Below, piece after piece: positions 51,662 to 61,123 of a DNA stretch of 64,000 nt; the stretch's first letter is position 1, and the number at the start of each line of letters is the position of its first letter. The DNA comes from Burkholderiales bacterium (GTDB lineage: Bacteria > Pseudomonadota > Gammaproteobacteria > Burkholderiales > SG8-39): the NCBI GenBank assembly GCA_020848075.1, contig JADLAV010000088.1, positions 1 to 64,000 on the forward strand, written 5' to 3'. The translations under genes and the position numbers were made by a program. The notes under the pieces were generated by a model. The model did no database searches, had not been told where the DNA came from, and was given only the letters and a program-made list of their open reading frames with translations.

Positions 51662-52516
51662 ATGGGACTGGAGGACGGAAAGCTCCCCTCGGTGCGTGAG
51701 GGGTTATCAAGGCGCCGTACGCGGGGCACGGTGTCGGCCGACCGGAACTTCGTGACCGCGCTCGGTAGAGGGCTGATGGTGCTCGAGAGTTTCGCCGATC
51801 GCTCGGTCTGGCAAAGCAGCACGGAAGTCGCGAACGCCGTGCACCTGCCGAAGCCAACCGCCTCGCGTCTGCTGCAGGGTCTTGCGGCGATGGGTTACCT
51901 GCACTATTCGACTCGCAGGCGTCAGTATCGGCTAGGCACTGCAGTACTGGCCCTCGGTTTCGCTGCGCGTGACAGCTACAGCATGGGCGACTTGGTACGG
52001 CCGTACCTCGAGCGACTTGCTGATGAATTCGGCGTTCATACAGCGCTAGCGGGGCGCGATCGCCTCGATGTCATTCATCTGGAGGTCTGCCACAGCAAGA
52101 AGACGCTGATGACACTGCGCCTCGAAGTCGGATCGCGCATTCCGTTGGCAGGGACCGCGACTGGGCATGCGCTGTTGGCGGTACTACCTGGAACCGAGCG
52201 ACGCCTGCTGATGGAGCACCTGCGACTCCGACACGCAAAGCATTGGTCCGACATCTCGAGCAAGATCGACGAAGGCGTGCGTCAGTTCGGGGAACGCGGG
52301 TATACCTGGTCAGTCGCAAGCTGGCGGTTGGATATCAACGGTGTCGCTGTGCCACTCACCTGCCTCGAGGGACCGCCGCTAGTGCTCTCGTGCGGAGCGC
52401 CAGCGCGCCACCTGCCGCGTCGGAAGATGGGCGAGATCGGCAGGCGCCTTATCTCGGTGAGAGACGCTATCTGTATGGAGTCTGGAGCCTACGGAGTCGG
52501 CGATGCCGAGGCATGA
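51662..52516 (+). CDS. IclR-family transcriptional regulator (second copy)
   Basis: 284 residues from ATG 51662. The winged helix spans about residues 35-90 (ALGRGLMVLESFADRSVWQSSTEVANAVHLPKPTASRLLQGLAAMGYL) and the effector domain follows (LAGRDRLDVIHLEVC, IPLAGTATGHALLAVLPG). It is 29 nt after the first IclR gene, but their sequences differ widely, so it is not a recent duplicate. Two IclR regulators in tandem suggest layered control or two effectors. Confidence 0.9.
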   Translation: MGLEDGKLPSVREGLSRRRTRGTVSADRNFVTALGRGLMVLESFADRSVWQSSTEVANAVHLPKPTASRLLQGLAAMGYLHYSTRRRQYRLGTAVLALGFAARDSYSMGDLVRPYLERLADEFGVHTALAGRDRLDVIHLEVCHSKKTLMTLRLEVGSRIPLAGTATGHALLAVLPGTERRLLMEHLRLRHAKHWSDISSKIDEGVRQFGERGYTWSVASWRLDINGVAVPLTCLEGPPLVLSCGAPARHLPRRKMGEIGRRLISVRDAICMESGAYGVGDAEA

Positions 52517-52590
52517 CCGTTTGGCCGCAACTGATGGACGTTGACCGCGGAGCGCGAGCGGCTTGTCGGCCTGATCGGATGGCGGTTGGT

Positions 52591-52606
52591 TATCCAGTGT
52601 GCGGAA
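52591..52606 (-). promoter_or_regulatory. Candidate IclR operator, copy 3
   Basis: On the reverse strand it reads TTCCGCACACTGGATA, sharing TTCCGCAC-N3-GGAT with the site at 44249. It ends 17 nt upstream of the -35 box of the SDR operon promoter. Confidence 0.5.
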
Positions 52607-52623
52607 TTCAATTTCATCGCGCC

Positions 52624-52653
52624 TTGACGCGGTGTTCTGGATTTGCACATACT
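52624..52653 (+). promoter_or_regulatory. Promoter of the SDR-acyl-CoA synthetase operon
   Basis: TTGACG (52624-52629), 18-nt spacer, CATACT (52648-52653). The SDR ATG follows 31 nt later. This is a good match, and the operator motif lies just upstream. Confidence 0.55.
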
Positions 52654-52684
52654 CCGAGCGTGTATCGGCCAAGGGGTGACGGCG

Positions 52685-53491
52685 ATGAAGGGGTTCGATT
52701 CGTTTGGCGGCAAGACGGTATTCATAACCGGTGCAGGGACCGGACTCGGACGCGCGTTCGCGTTGCGTTTTGCCGAACTTGGAGCGACCGTCGCGCTTGC
52801 GGCGCGCCAGGAAGTGCGACTCGAGGCGACCGCCGGGACGATTCGCGAACGCGGCGGCAAAGCGCTGGTCTGCCCCCTGGACATTCGCGACCCGCATGCG
52901 GTCGAGGCGACGATCGATCTCGTGGCCAAAACGACCGGCCGATTCGATGTGCTTGTCAACAACGCAGCCGGAAATTTCATCTGTCGGGCCGAGAAGATCA
53001 CACCCAACGGTTGGAACTCGGTTGTTAACAGCGTGCTGAACGGATCGGCATACTGCGCCATGGCTGCCGGACGGCGCATGCTCGCGCAGGGAGGCGGGAA
53101 GATCCTGAGCATTACTGCGAGCTACGCCTGGGTTGGCGGGCCTGGTACGGTCCACTCGGCAGCCGCGAAGGCGGGGCTCATCGCGATGTCAAAGACATTG
53201 GCGGTGGAATGGGGCGGACGGAACGTGCAGGTCAATTGTCTGTGTCCGGGCTTTGTCGACACCGAGCAGTCGAATGCGGTGCTGTGGCCGACACGGGAGG
53301 GCCAACAACGCATCATTGGCCGCATTCCGGCCGGGCGGTTTGGAACTGCCGAAGAGACGGTCGAAGCAGGCGTTTACTTGTGTTCAGCGGCTGCCGACTA
53401 CGTGAACGGTGAGGTGTTCACCATCGATGGCGGCGAATGGCTTAACAAGGGCGCCTTCTTATTGCCCGATTTCGAGGCCGGTCAGGCGTGA
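52685..53491 (+). CDS. SDR-family oxidoreductase resembling 2,4-dienoyl-CoA reductase
   Basis: 268 residues from ATG 52685. The cofactor motif is TGAGTGLG and NNAAGNF is conserved. The usual YxxxK is replaced by SAAAK (in TVHSAAAKAGLIAMSKTLAVEW), with a tyrosine upstream in SITASYAW. That is the active-site layout of mitochondrial-type 2,4-dienoyl-CoA reductases (DECR). It probably reduces an unsaturated acyl-CoA with NADPH. It heads an operon; its stop overlaps the next SDR start (GTGA). Confidence 0.85.
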   Translation: MKGFDSFGGKTVFITGAGTGLGRAFALRFAELGATVALAARQEVRLEATAGTIRERGGKALVCPLDIRDPHAVEATIDLVAKTTGRFDVLVNNAAGNFICRAEKITPNGWNSVVNSVLNGSAYCAMAAGRRMLAQGGGKILSITASYAWVGGPGTVHSAAAKAGLIAMSKTLAVEWGGRNVQVNCLCPGFVDTEQSNAVLWPTREGQQRIIGRIPAGRFGTAEETVEAGVYLCSAAADYVNGEVFTIDGGEWLNKGAFLLPDFEAGQA

Positions 53492-54231
53492 GCCGCGTCG
53501 CATTGATTACGGGCGCGAGTCGCAACATCGGGCGTGCCATCGCGCTTTCGCTGGCGCGTGAACGCTATGCGATCGCATGCTTCGCCCGTGACGCCGTCGC
53601 GCTAGAGGAGACAGCGGCGTTGGTGCGCCACTTCGGAGTGAGCGTTTCAGTCCACGTCGGCGACGTAAGCGACGAGCAGGCGTTGAACGAATTCGTCTCC
53701 GGGGCGGTCCGGGCACACGGTGGAGTCGACGTGGTCGTCAATAATGCGGGCGTCATGCCGGAAGCGCGCACTGCCGAGTTGAGCGTACAGCGGTTTCGGC
53801 AGACGATCGAGGTCAATCTGGTCGCGCAGTACGCGCTCGCCCGTGCGGCGCATCCATCGCTGCGAGCCCGCGGTGGTGGTGTCGTCGTCAACATCGGATC
53901 GATGTTTGGCGCGATGGGCGTGCCCGGTGCGGTGGCGTACTGTGCCTCCAAGGCGGGGATCGAGGGTCTGACCAGGGCGCTCGCCGCCGAGTGGGCGCGC
54001 GACGGCATCCGTGTTGTCTGCGTGGCACCCGGTTATATCGTGAGCGAGATCTCCAGGGAGGTACTCGACAATCAAGAACTGTCCAGCCGGATCGTGTCGC
54101 GCATTCCGCTCAGACGAGTCGGTCAGCCCATGGAGGTCGGCGAACTGGTAGCGTTTCTGGTGTCGGAGAAGGCGGCCTATATCACCGGCGAGACGATCGC
54201 CATAGATGGCGGCCAGCGGATGTCGATTTGA
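53488..54231 (+). CDS. SDR-family oxidoreductase (FabG-like)
   Basis: 247 residues from GTG 53488. It has the classical SDR motifs TGASRNIG, NNAGVMPEA, a serine in NIGSMFGAMG, and YCASK as the YxxxK catalytic pair. It probably oxidises or reduces a 3-hydroxyacyl/3-ketoacyl-CoA. It overlaps the preceding SDR by 4 nt. The acyl-CoA synthetase gene follows 16 nt later, behind GGAGG. Confidence 0.9.
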   Translation: MSRVALITGASRNIGRAIALSLARERYAIACFARDAVALEETAALVRHFGVSVSVHVGDVSDEQALNEFVSGAVRAHGGVDVVVNNAGVMPEARTAELSVQRFRQTIEVNLVAQYALARAAHPSLRARGGGVVVNIGSMFGAMGVPGAVAYCASKAGIEGLTRALAAEWARDGIRVVCVAPGYIVSEISREVLDNQELSSRIVSRIPLRRVGQPMEVGELVAFLVSEKAAYITGETIAIDGGQRMSI

Positions 54232-54247
54232 GGAAATTGGAGGGATC

Positions 54248-55801
54248 ATGACGGTCCCGATGCGGGTCGACGACGTCTTCAGCAGTGCCGCGCGTGAAGC
54301 GGGCGACGCCGTCCAGCTCCTTCTGGTCGACGGTACCGAGATCACCTACGCCCAAACCTACGAGCGGGCGGCCCGGCTCGCCGGCGCACTGGTGTCCGCG
54401 GGTGCGTGCAAGGACGACCGCGTCGCAGCGTTGATGCGTAATTCGCGCGAGATCGTCGAGTTCTATATAGCGTGCGGCCTGGCCGGTGTGATCGGCGTGG
54501 CGATCAACGCGATGAGCACCGGGCGAGAGGTGGATCGAACCCTCGCCGACTGTGGCGCCTCTGCGATCCTGGTCGAGGCCCGATTACTCGGACGCGTGCT
54601 GCCCAGTCCGCAGACCGCCAGCATGAAATTGAGGGTTGTCACCCGGCAGGACCAGGCGCCTCCCGGTTGGGAAGCATACGACGCACTGATCGCCCGGTCG
54701 AACCCCGTCGGGCGGCGTGATGGCGCGTCGCCGGACGATCCGGCGATGATGATCTATAGCTCCGGCACCACTGGTGCGCCAAAGGGGATCCTGCTGCGGC
54801 ACTCGGCGCTGGTGCTGAATGCTCAGATGACCTTAAGCGTACTCGGTACGTCTGGCAGGGATCGCTACCTTGCGATCTTGCCGATGTTCAGTAGCTTCGG
54901 GCACGCGTTCGATTTCCTCCAGGCCGGGCTGGTGCGGGCATCGACCGTGATCATGGAGCAGTTCGATGAGTGCGTGGCGGTCGACTGTATAGAACGCCTG
55001 AAGGTCACCTTCGTGGCGGGAGTTCCCACCATGTTCGCGCGAATGTTCGAGCCGGCGAGTATCGCCGGGCGCGACATCTCCAGCCTCCGGCTGATCGACG
55101 TTGGAGGCGGGCCGGTGGCGCCGCGGCTCAAGCAATTGCTGCACGACAATTACGGTCTGGAGGTCGTCGAGAGCTACGGGCTTACCGAGATCTCGCCGGT
55201 CGCGAGTGTGCAGCCGCCCGGCGGCGGAAATTCGATCGGCTCGTGCGGGGCGCCGCTTCCCGGCATCCAGGTACGCGTAGTCGCGTTAGACGGAACCCCG
55301 GCGCCTACAGGCGAAGCCGGAGAACTCCAGTTCCGCTCGCCGACCTTGATGATCGGGTATTGGAACCAGCCTGAAGCGACGGCTGCGACTCTGCGCGACG
55401 GCTGGTTACGTTCGGGAGATGTCGGGAAACTCGACGAGCGCGGGCACCTTCATATCCTCGACCGTACGAAGGACATGATTGTCAGCAATGGCTTTAATGT
55501 CTATCCAAAAGAGGTCGAAAACGTCATCGCCGAGCTGCCCGGGGTGCAATCGGTCGCTGTCGTCGGTGTACCCGACGAGATCAGCGGCGAGTGGATTCAC
55601 GCGTTCGTGGTCGCCAGACCGGATTTTCGCCTGGCCGAAGACGAGGTGTTGCAGCACTGCACCCGAGCCTTGGCGAGCTTCAAGCGCCCGAAGCGCGTGA
55701 GCTTCGTCGACGCGATGCCGCTTACCGGATCTGGCAAGATCAGGCGCGTGGCCCTTCGTGAGCTGCTCGCAAATCAGCGAATGACCGGGAACAAAGAATG
55801 A
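54248..55801 (+). CDS. Acyl-CoA synthetase (AMP-forming)
   Basis: 517 residues from ATG 54248, behind GGAGG. Adenylate-forming motifs: [14 protein letters not shown] near residues 172-185, [52 protein letters not shown], and the C-terminal catalytic lysine in LTGSGKIRR. It activates a free acid with ATP and CoA, most likely the entry step of the pathway. Its stop overlaps the next gene (ATGA). Confidence 0.92.
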   Translation: MTVPMRVDDVFSSAAREAGDAVQLLLVDGTEITYAQTYERAARLAGALVSAGACKDDRVAALMRNSREIVEFYIACGLAGVIGVAINAMSTGREVDRTLADCGASAILVEARLLGRVLPSPQTASMKLRVVTRQDQAPPGWEAYDALIARSNPVGRRDGASPDDPAMMIYSSGTTGAPKGILLRHSALVLNAQMTLSVLGTSGRDRYLAILPMFSSFGHAFDFLQAGLVRASTVIMEQFDECVAVDCIERLKVTFVAGVPTMFARMFEPASIAGRDISSLRLIDVGGGPVAPRLKQLLHDNYGLEVVESYGLTEISPVASVQPPGGGNSIGSCGAPLPGIQVRVVALDGTPAPTGEAGELQFRSPTLMIGYWNQPEATAATLRDGWLRSGDVGKLDERGHLHILDRTKDMIVSNGFNVYPKEVENVIAELPGVQSVAVVGVPDEISGEWIHAFVVARPDFRLAEDEVLQHCTRALASFKRPKRVSFVDAMPLTGSGKIRRVALRELLANQRMTGNKE

Positions 55802-56985
55802 GCGAAGCGCGCGCTGCAGGGCCGGTTTCTGCGAATAAATACCAGCTGAATGGAGATCAGATCGCGTTCCTCGACAGTGTCAGGCGATTCTGTCGAGAGC
55901 GCATCGAGCCGCGGGCGGCAGAAATCGATGCCACTTCCGAATTTCCCGCCGATCTTTTCAAGGAAATGGCTGCGGCCGGCTTCATGGGTGCACCGTATCC
56001 GGAGGAGTGGGGCGGGGCGGGTTGCGATGCCGTCATGGTGTGCCTGCTGCTCGAGGAAGTCTCGCGTGCCTCGGGCGCCGTCGGCAGCTCTCTCAATGCA
56101 CACATAAGCCTAGCCTCGTCCGTGATTGCCGGCCACGGCACTGCCGAGCAACGGCACAAGTATCTTTTCGAGCTCACGTCGGGACGCAAGATCGGCGCCT
56201 TCGGCTTGACGGAACCCTCGGGCGGTTCCAATGCCGCCGCGTGTCGGACCAAGGCTGTCCGCCGCGGTGATCGATATGTGCTCAACGGTACGAAAGCGTT
56301 CATCACCAACAGCACGGTCGCTGACATTTTTGTGGTGACTGCACGGACTACCGAAGGAACTGGTTCGCAGGGGGTGTCTGCATTCATTCTCGAACGCGGC
56401 ATGAAAGGTTTCTCGATCGGCAAGGACGATCGGAAGATGGGGATGAACGGATCACCCACCGCGCAGCTGTTCTTCCAGGACGTCGAGATTCCCTGCGAGA
56501 ACCTGGTTGGCGACGAGGGCAAGGGGTTCAGGCAGTTCGCGCAGACCCTGGACCGCGGCCGGATCAACGTTGCCGCACTGTCGGTTGGTCTGGCCCAAGC
56601 GGCCATGGAAGCCGCAGTGGAATACGCCAAGGTGCGCAATCAGTTCGGACGCCCGATCGCGGCGTTTCAGGGAATTCAATGGCCGATCGCCGAAATGGCG
56701 ACCGAGATCGAGGCCGCGCGGCTGCTGACCCTGCACGCTGCCCGCATGTACGAGGCGGGACTGTCGATCAAGAAAGAAGGGGCGATGGCGAAATACTTCG
56801 CCGCCGAGGCTTCGCTCAGGGCCTGCAATGCAGCCATCGAGATCCACGGTGGATACGGCTACATGCGCGATTTTCCGCTCGAGCGCTATTACCGCGACGC
56901 GAAGATGTACCAGATCGGGGAAGGCACGAGCCAGATTCAACGCATGATCATCGCGCGTGAGGTGCTCGGTCGCTACGACTTCTAG
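55798..56985 (+). CDS. Acyl-CoA dehydrogenase (second copy)
   Basis: 395 residues. Motifs: [96 protein letters not shown], and the C-terminal [12 protein letters not shown] with the catalytic glutamate. Coupled to the synthetase by ATGA, it probably oxidises the newly formed acyl-CoA. It differs clearly from the reverse-strand copy, suggesting two distinct dehydrogenation steps. Confidence 0.92.
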   Translation: MSEARAAGPVSANKYQLNGDQIAFLDSVRRFCRERIEPRAAEIDATSEFPADLFKEMAAAGFMGAPYPEEWGGAGCDAVMVCLLLEEVSRASGAVGSSLNAHISLASSVIAGHGTAEQRHKYLFELTSGRKIGAFGLTEPSGGSNAAACRTKAVRRGDRYVLNGTKAFITNSTVADIFVVTARTTEGTGSQGVSAFILERGMKGFSIGKDDRKMGMNGSPTAQLFFQDVEIPCENLVGDEGKGFRQFAQTLDRGRINVAALSVGLAQAAMEAAVEYAKVRNQFGRPIAAFQGIQWPIAEMATEIEAARLLTLHAARMYEAGLSIKKEGAMAKYFAAEASLRACNAAIEIHGGYGYMRDFPLERYYRDAKMYQIGEGTSQIQRMIIAREVLGRYDF

Positions 56986-56994
56986 GAGTCGCTC

Positions 56995-57780
56995 ATGATG
57001 GCAAACGACGAAGTTGTAATCGAAAAGGACGGTGAGACCGCCTGGATCGTCCTGAACCGGCCAGAGAAGCGGAACGCGCAGGGCGTGACCTTCACGGCCA
57101 GTTTGCTCTCGGCGCTGGACCGGGTCGAGCGCGATCCCGAGGTGTCGGTGGCGATACTGACTGGTGCCGGACCGGTGTTCGGCGGCGGTGGCGATCTGAA
57201 AGAGATCATGAGCGTTGAACCGTCGGAACCGGAGTGGGAGTTCGAGTTGATTCGCGGATACAACACGTTGATCTCGCGGCTGTACTACTTCGAGCGGCCG
57301 ATTATCGCGGCGGTCAATGGCCCGGCGATTGGAGGGGGTGCATGCCTTGCGCTGGCCTGCGACTTCGCCTTGGCCTCCGAGCAGGGTGCCTACCACTTTG
57401 CGTTTGGTCGCATCGGTTTGTCGGGCGCGGACATGGGAGCGCCTTATCTGCTGCAGCGACACATTGGTGCGGCGCGAGCGAGCCACCTCATGCTCACCGG
57501 CGCGCAGGTCGACGCTCGCCGCGGCGTTGAACTCGGTCTGTTCGTGGAGGTGGTGCCTGCCGAGCGGCTTCGGGGGGAAGCTCTACGCATTGCGCGCTCG
57601 ATCGCAGCGCAGTCGCGGCGCGCAATGACGATCACGAAGATGGCACTGCGCCGATCCCCGGAAGCTGGTCTCACAGCGAGCCTCGAATACGAGGCTTACT
57701 TGCAGAGCTTTGCGTTTCGCTCGAAAGAACACAAGCGGCGACTGGCGACCTTCTTGGCGCCACGGAATGAGAAGAGCTGA
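56995..57780 (+). CDS. Crotonase-fold enzyme (second enoyl-CoA hydratase homologue)
   Basis: 261 residues. WIVLNRPEKRNAQGVTF, GAGPVFGGGGDLKEI and AVNGPAIGGGACLALACDFALAS define the fold and oxyanion hole. The segment YHFAFGRIGLSGADMGAPYLL lacks the first glutamate of typical hydratases, so it may act as an isomerase, hydrolase or lyase. It lies 9 nt after the dehydrogenase and 4 nt before the AtuA-like gene. Confidence 0.85.
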   Translation: MMANDEVVIEKDGETAWIVLNRPEKRNAQGVTFTASLLSALDRVERDPEVSVAILTGAGPVFGGGGDLKEIMSVEPSEPEWEFELIRGYNTLISRLYYFERPIIAAVNGPAIGGGACLALACDFALASEQGAYHFAFGRIGLSGADMGAPYLLQRHIGAARASHLMLTGAQVDARRGVELGLFVEVVPAERLRGEALRIARSIAAQSRRAMTITKMALRRSPEAGLTASLEYEAYLQSFAFRSKEHKRRLATFLAPRNEKS

Positions 57781-57784
57781 GTCT

Positions 57785-59182
57785 ATGGGGATGCCGCGTG
57801 TGTTGCAGGAATCGCAGATGAAATCCGTTGTTCGACTCGGTTCTGGCTCCGGGTTCTGGGGCGATGCGCTCGATCCGGCTGAGGAACTCCTCAGGGAAGG
57901 CAATCTCGACTACCTGTGCATGGACTATCTCGCCGAGCTCACCATGGCGCTGCTGCAGCGTCAGAGGCTAAAGACCCCCGATGAAGGCTATGTACCCGAT
58001 CTGGTGCCGCAAATGACCGCGCTGCTTCCGCTGGCGCGGTCGCACGGCACGCGCCTGATCTGCAATGGCGGGGGCGCGAATCCGCGCGCTGGTGCTGCCC
58101 GTATTCGTGATCTGGCGCGCGAGCTTGGACTCGGAGGAACGAGGGTGGCGCTGATCGAAGGCGATGATGTTCTCGATCGGCTTGATCGGTTTGTCGCCGA
58201 TGGCGTGCCACTCGTCAACCTGGAAACGGGTGACCGCGACTTCGCGGCGATTCGCAAGCGGGTCGTCGCCGCGAACGTGTACACCGATAGCACCGGGATT
58301 ATTGAAGCACTGCGGCGCGACGCCCATGTGGTAATTGCCGGGCGTGTCTCCGATAACGCGCTTTACGTGGGGCCAGTCATGCACGAGTTCGGCTGGACAC
58401 ACGACCGGACCGACCCGGACAGCATTGCGGCGGCGATTACGGTGGGGCATATCGTCGAGTGTGCAGCCGCCTGCACCGGCGGCATGTCGTCGCGATTTGC
58501 CGAGATGCCGCACATGGGGCGGGTGGGTTTCCCGATCGTCGAGTTCGAGCGCGACGCGACCGCGATCATCACTAAGCTGCGAGGAACCGGCGGGCGCGTC
58601 GATCCATTTACGGTCAAAGAGCATCTGGTCTACGAAATTCACGATCCTGCGAACTACCTGATGCCGGATGGCGTCGCCGATTTCACGCGACTGCGGCTCG
58701 AGGAAGTCGGTCCAGACCGCGTTCGAGTGAATCGGATGGGGGGGCGCCGGCGGCCTGAGACTCTGAAGCTCGTGATCGGATACCAGGACGGCTGGATCGG
58801 CGAGGGGTTGCTGTTCTTTCCGTGGCCGGATGCGCTTGCGAGGGCTCGCAAGGCCAAGGAGACGCTTGGCGAGCGTTTTCAGCGGATGGGGCTGCGTGCC
58901 GATGCGATCCAGTTCGATTTCCTAGGCGTAAACATGCTGCATGGCCCGGCCGCGCCGGAGTACGTTGGAGAGCCGAACGAGGTGGGCCTGCGGGTAGCCG
59001 TCCACACCGCCAGCCGGGAGGAGGCGGACAAGGTCCGTCGGGCGTGCTCGCACCTCTGGATCATGGGGCCGGGCGGTACATCGTTCGGCACGCCCATGAA
59101 GCCGAGGCCGGTGGTCGCGGTATGGCCCACGCTCGTCCCGCGCGAGCTGATCTCGCAAAACGTCGAAATCCTGGAGGTCTGA
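57785..59182 (+). CDS. AtuA-type protein, DUF1446 part
   Basis: 465 residues from ATG 57785; ATG 57791 or 57818 are alternatives. The family features are RLGSGSGFWGDALDPAEELL, LDYLCMDYLAELTMALL, LICNGGGANPRAGA and VVIAGRVSDNALYVGP. AtuA is required for acyclic terpene (citronellol/geraniol) use in Pseudomonas, but its reaction is unknown. Here the C-terminal ferredoxin-fold part found in AtuA is encoded separately by the next gene, 2 nt away. It is embedded between the crotonase and the carboxylase. Confidence 0.85.
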   Translation: MGMPRVLQESQMKSVVRLGSGSGFWGDALDPAEELLREGNLDYLCMDYLAELTMALLQRQRLKTPDEGYVPDLVPQMTALLPLARSHGTRLICNGGGANPRAGAARIRDLARELGLGGTRVALIEGDDVLDRLDRFVADGVPLVNLETGDRDFAAIRKRVVAANVYTDSTGIIEALRRDAHVVIAGRVSDNALYVGPVMHEFGWTHDRTDPDSIAAAITVGHIVECAAACTGGMSSRFAEMPHMGRVGFPIVEFERDATAIITKLRGTGGRVDPFTVKEHLVYEIHDPANYLMPDGVADFTRLRLEEVGPDRVRVNRMGGRRRPETLKLVIGYQDGWIGEGLLFFPWPDALARARKAKETLGERFQRMGLRADAIQFDFLGVNMLHGPAAPEYVGEPNEVGLRVAVHTASREEADKVRRACSHLWIMGPGGTSFGTPMKPRPVVAVWPTLVPRELISQNVEILEV

Positions 59183-59184
59183 GC

Positions 59185-59499
59185 ATGCGCCTTCTCCGCG
59201 ATATCGCATATGTTCGGTCTGGCGACAAAGGCGATACGGTGACCATTGGCGTCATTGCCCGTACCCCGGGAGATTATCAGTCGATCGTCGAGAGCATCGA
59301 CGAGCAGGCGGTTCGGGATCTGTTCGGAGACTGGGTCAAGGGGCGTGTCGATATCTACAGGATGGACAACATCGACGCAGTGGTCGTGGTGCTGAACCAG
59401 GGCCTCGGTGGAGGGGCAACGCGCACATTGCGTCTCGACCAGACAGGGAAGTCCCTCGGTAATGCCATTCTGCGCTTGCCCGTAAGGATTGCGGTCTGA
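59185..59499 (+). CDS. Small AtuA-related protein (ferredoxin-fold part)
   Basis: 104 residues from ATG 59185, behind GGAGG. It begins MRLLRDIAYVRSGDKGDTVTIGVIAR, the typical start of the AtuA C-terminal domain, and includes VVVLNQGLGGGATRTLRLDQTGKSLGNAIL. It contains no cysteine cluster, so the name refers to the fold and not to iron-sulfur binding. It probably forms a complex with the DUF1446 protein. Confidence 0.85.
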   Translation: MRLLRDIAYVRSGDKGDTVTIGVIARTPGDYQSIVESIDEQAVRDLFGDWVKGRVDIYRMDNIDAVVVVLNQGLGGGATRTLRLDQTGKSLGNAILRLPVRIAV

Positions 59500-59512
59500 C
59501 GCCCTCACGACG

Positions 59513-61120
59513 ATGGCCGTCCTTACGTCTCGCATCGACCCCGCTGGCGCTGCGTTCCGGCGGAATCTCGAGGCATTTGCGATTCATCGCGCCGCGGTGG
59601 CCGCGGCGCGCGCAACCACGCTAGCGGCGGGTGGGAACGATGCGCTCACCCTGCACCGTTCTCGAGGCAAGCTGCCCGCGCGCGAACGCATCTCGTATCT
59701 GCTCGATCCGGCAACGCCGTTTCTCGAGATCGGCCAGCTGGCTGGTTACGAATCGCACAAAGGAGACACTGTCGCTTCAGCCGGTATTGTCACCGGTATC
59801 GGAATGGTGGAAGGGCGCGCTTGTGCGATCGTCGCCAACGACGCGACGGTCAAGGGTGGCACGTACTATCCTTTGACGGTGAAGAAACACGTCCGCGCCC
59901 AGCAGATCGCGCGCGAGAACGGCCTGCCGTGCATCTACCTCGTCGATTCCGGTGGTGCGTTCCTGCCATTGCAGGAAGACCTGTTTCCCGACGAACACCA
60001 CTTCGGCCGGATCTTCCGCAACATTGCAGAACTGTCCGCGATGGGATTGCCGCAGATTTCGGCGGTGATGGGTCAGTGTACCGCAGGCGGTGCGTACATC
60101 CCGGCAATGTGCGACGAGACGGTCATCGTCCGCGAGACCGGCACAATCTACCTGGGCGGGCCGCAGCTCGTGCAAGCGGCCACCGGAGAGATGGTGGACG
60201 CCCAGAGACTTGGCGGGGCGGACGTTCATACCCGTTCGAGTGCAGTGGCTGACCATTTCGCTCACGACGACAATCACGCGTTGGCGCTGGTTCGTGAAAT
60301 CGTCGCGCGATCGGCGACGCAACCGCTGCCGACGCCTCCGTTCCCGCCGCAGTCGCCGCTGCACGACCCATCGGAGATTCCGGGCATCATCAGCGCCAAT
60401 CCGCGCGCGCCGCTACCGGCACGCGAGATACTGGCCCGCCTGCTCGATGGCAGCCGACTCGTCGAGTACCGGGAGCGATACGGGCCCACCGTAATCTGTG
60501 GGACTGCCGCCATGAATGGCTGGCCAGTCGGTGTCGTGATGAACGATGGCGTGTTGTTCTCGGAGAGCGCACAGAAGGCGGCGAACTTCATCGAGATCTG
60601 TGCGCAGCGCGAGATCCCATTGCTGTTCCTGCACAACATCAGTGGGTTCATGGTTGGCGAGGCTTACGAAGCAGGGGGTATTGCTCGGCACGGTGCGAAG
60701 ATGGTCGCTGCGGTGTCGTGTGCACGTGTGCCCAAGTTCAGCGTCATCATCGGCGGCAGCTATGGGGCTGGCAATTTCGCGATGTGCGGCCGGGCATTCG
60801 GCCCGCGCCTGATGGCGATGTGGCCGAACGCGCGCACATCGGTGATGGGGGGCGAGCAGGCGGCCACGGTGCTGGCGCTCGTTCGGCAGGGGCAGCTCCA
60901 GCGCCGCGGTCTGACGATGAGTCCGGAGGAGGTCGAAGCGTTCAAGCAGCCGGTTCGCGAGGCCTACGAGCGCGCCAGCAACCCGGTCCATGCGGCCTCG
61001 CGGCTATGGATCGACGCTGTGGTTGAGCCTGCCGATACGCGGAACTGGTTGACGCTTGGCCTCGCCCTGGCCGCGGGCGCTCCACGCGAGGACACGCGCT
61101 TTGGCGTTTTTAGGATGTAG
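59513..61120 (+). CDS. Acyl-CoA carboxylase, carboxyltransferase (beta) subunit
   Basis: 535 residues from ATG 59513. Carboxyltransferase features: LHRSRGKLPARERISYLLDP, YLVDSGGAFLPLQ, GQCTAGGAYIPAMCDE, GGPQLVQAATGE, LFLHNISGFMVG, SYGAGNFAMCGRAFGPR and WPNARTSVMGGEQAA. The overall pattern fits the methylcrotonyl-/geranyl-CoA carboxylase group (LiuB/AtuC). It transfers CO2 from carboxybiotin to an enoyl- or acyl-CoA. Paired with the next gene, 3 nt away. Confidence 0.92.
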   Translation: MAVLTSRIDPAGAAFRRNLEAFAIHRAAVAAARATTLAAGGNDALTLHRSRGKLPARERISYLLDPATPFLEIGQLAGYESHKGDTVASAGIVTGIGMVEGRACAIVANDATVKGGTYYPLTVKKHVRAQQIARENGLPCIYLVDSGGAFLPLQEDLFPDEHHFGRIFRNIAELSAMGLPQISAVMGQCTAGGAYIPAMCDETVIVRETGTIYLGGPQLVQAATGEMVDAQRLGGADVHTRSSAVADHFAHDDNHALALVREIVARSATQPLPTPPFPPQSPLHDPSEIPGIISANPRAPLPAREILARLLDGSRLVEYRERYGPTVICGTAAMNGWPVGVVMNDGVLFSESAQKAANFIEICAQREIPLLFLHNISGFMVGEAYEAGGIARHGAKMVAAVSCARVPKFSVIIGGSYGAGNFAMCGRAFGPRLMAMWPNARTSVMGGEQAATVLALVRQGQLQRRGLTMSPEEVEAFKQPVREAYERASNPVHAASRLWIDAVVEPADTRNWLTLGLALAAGAPREDTRFGVFRM

Positions 61121-61123
61121 ACG

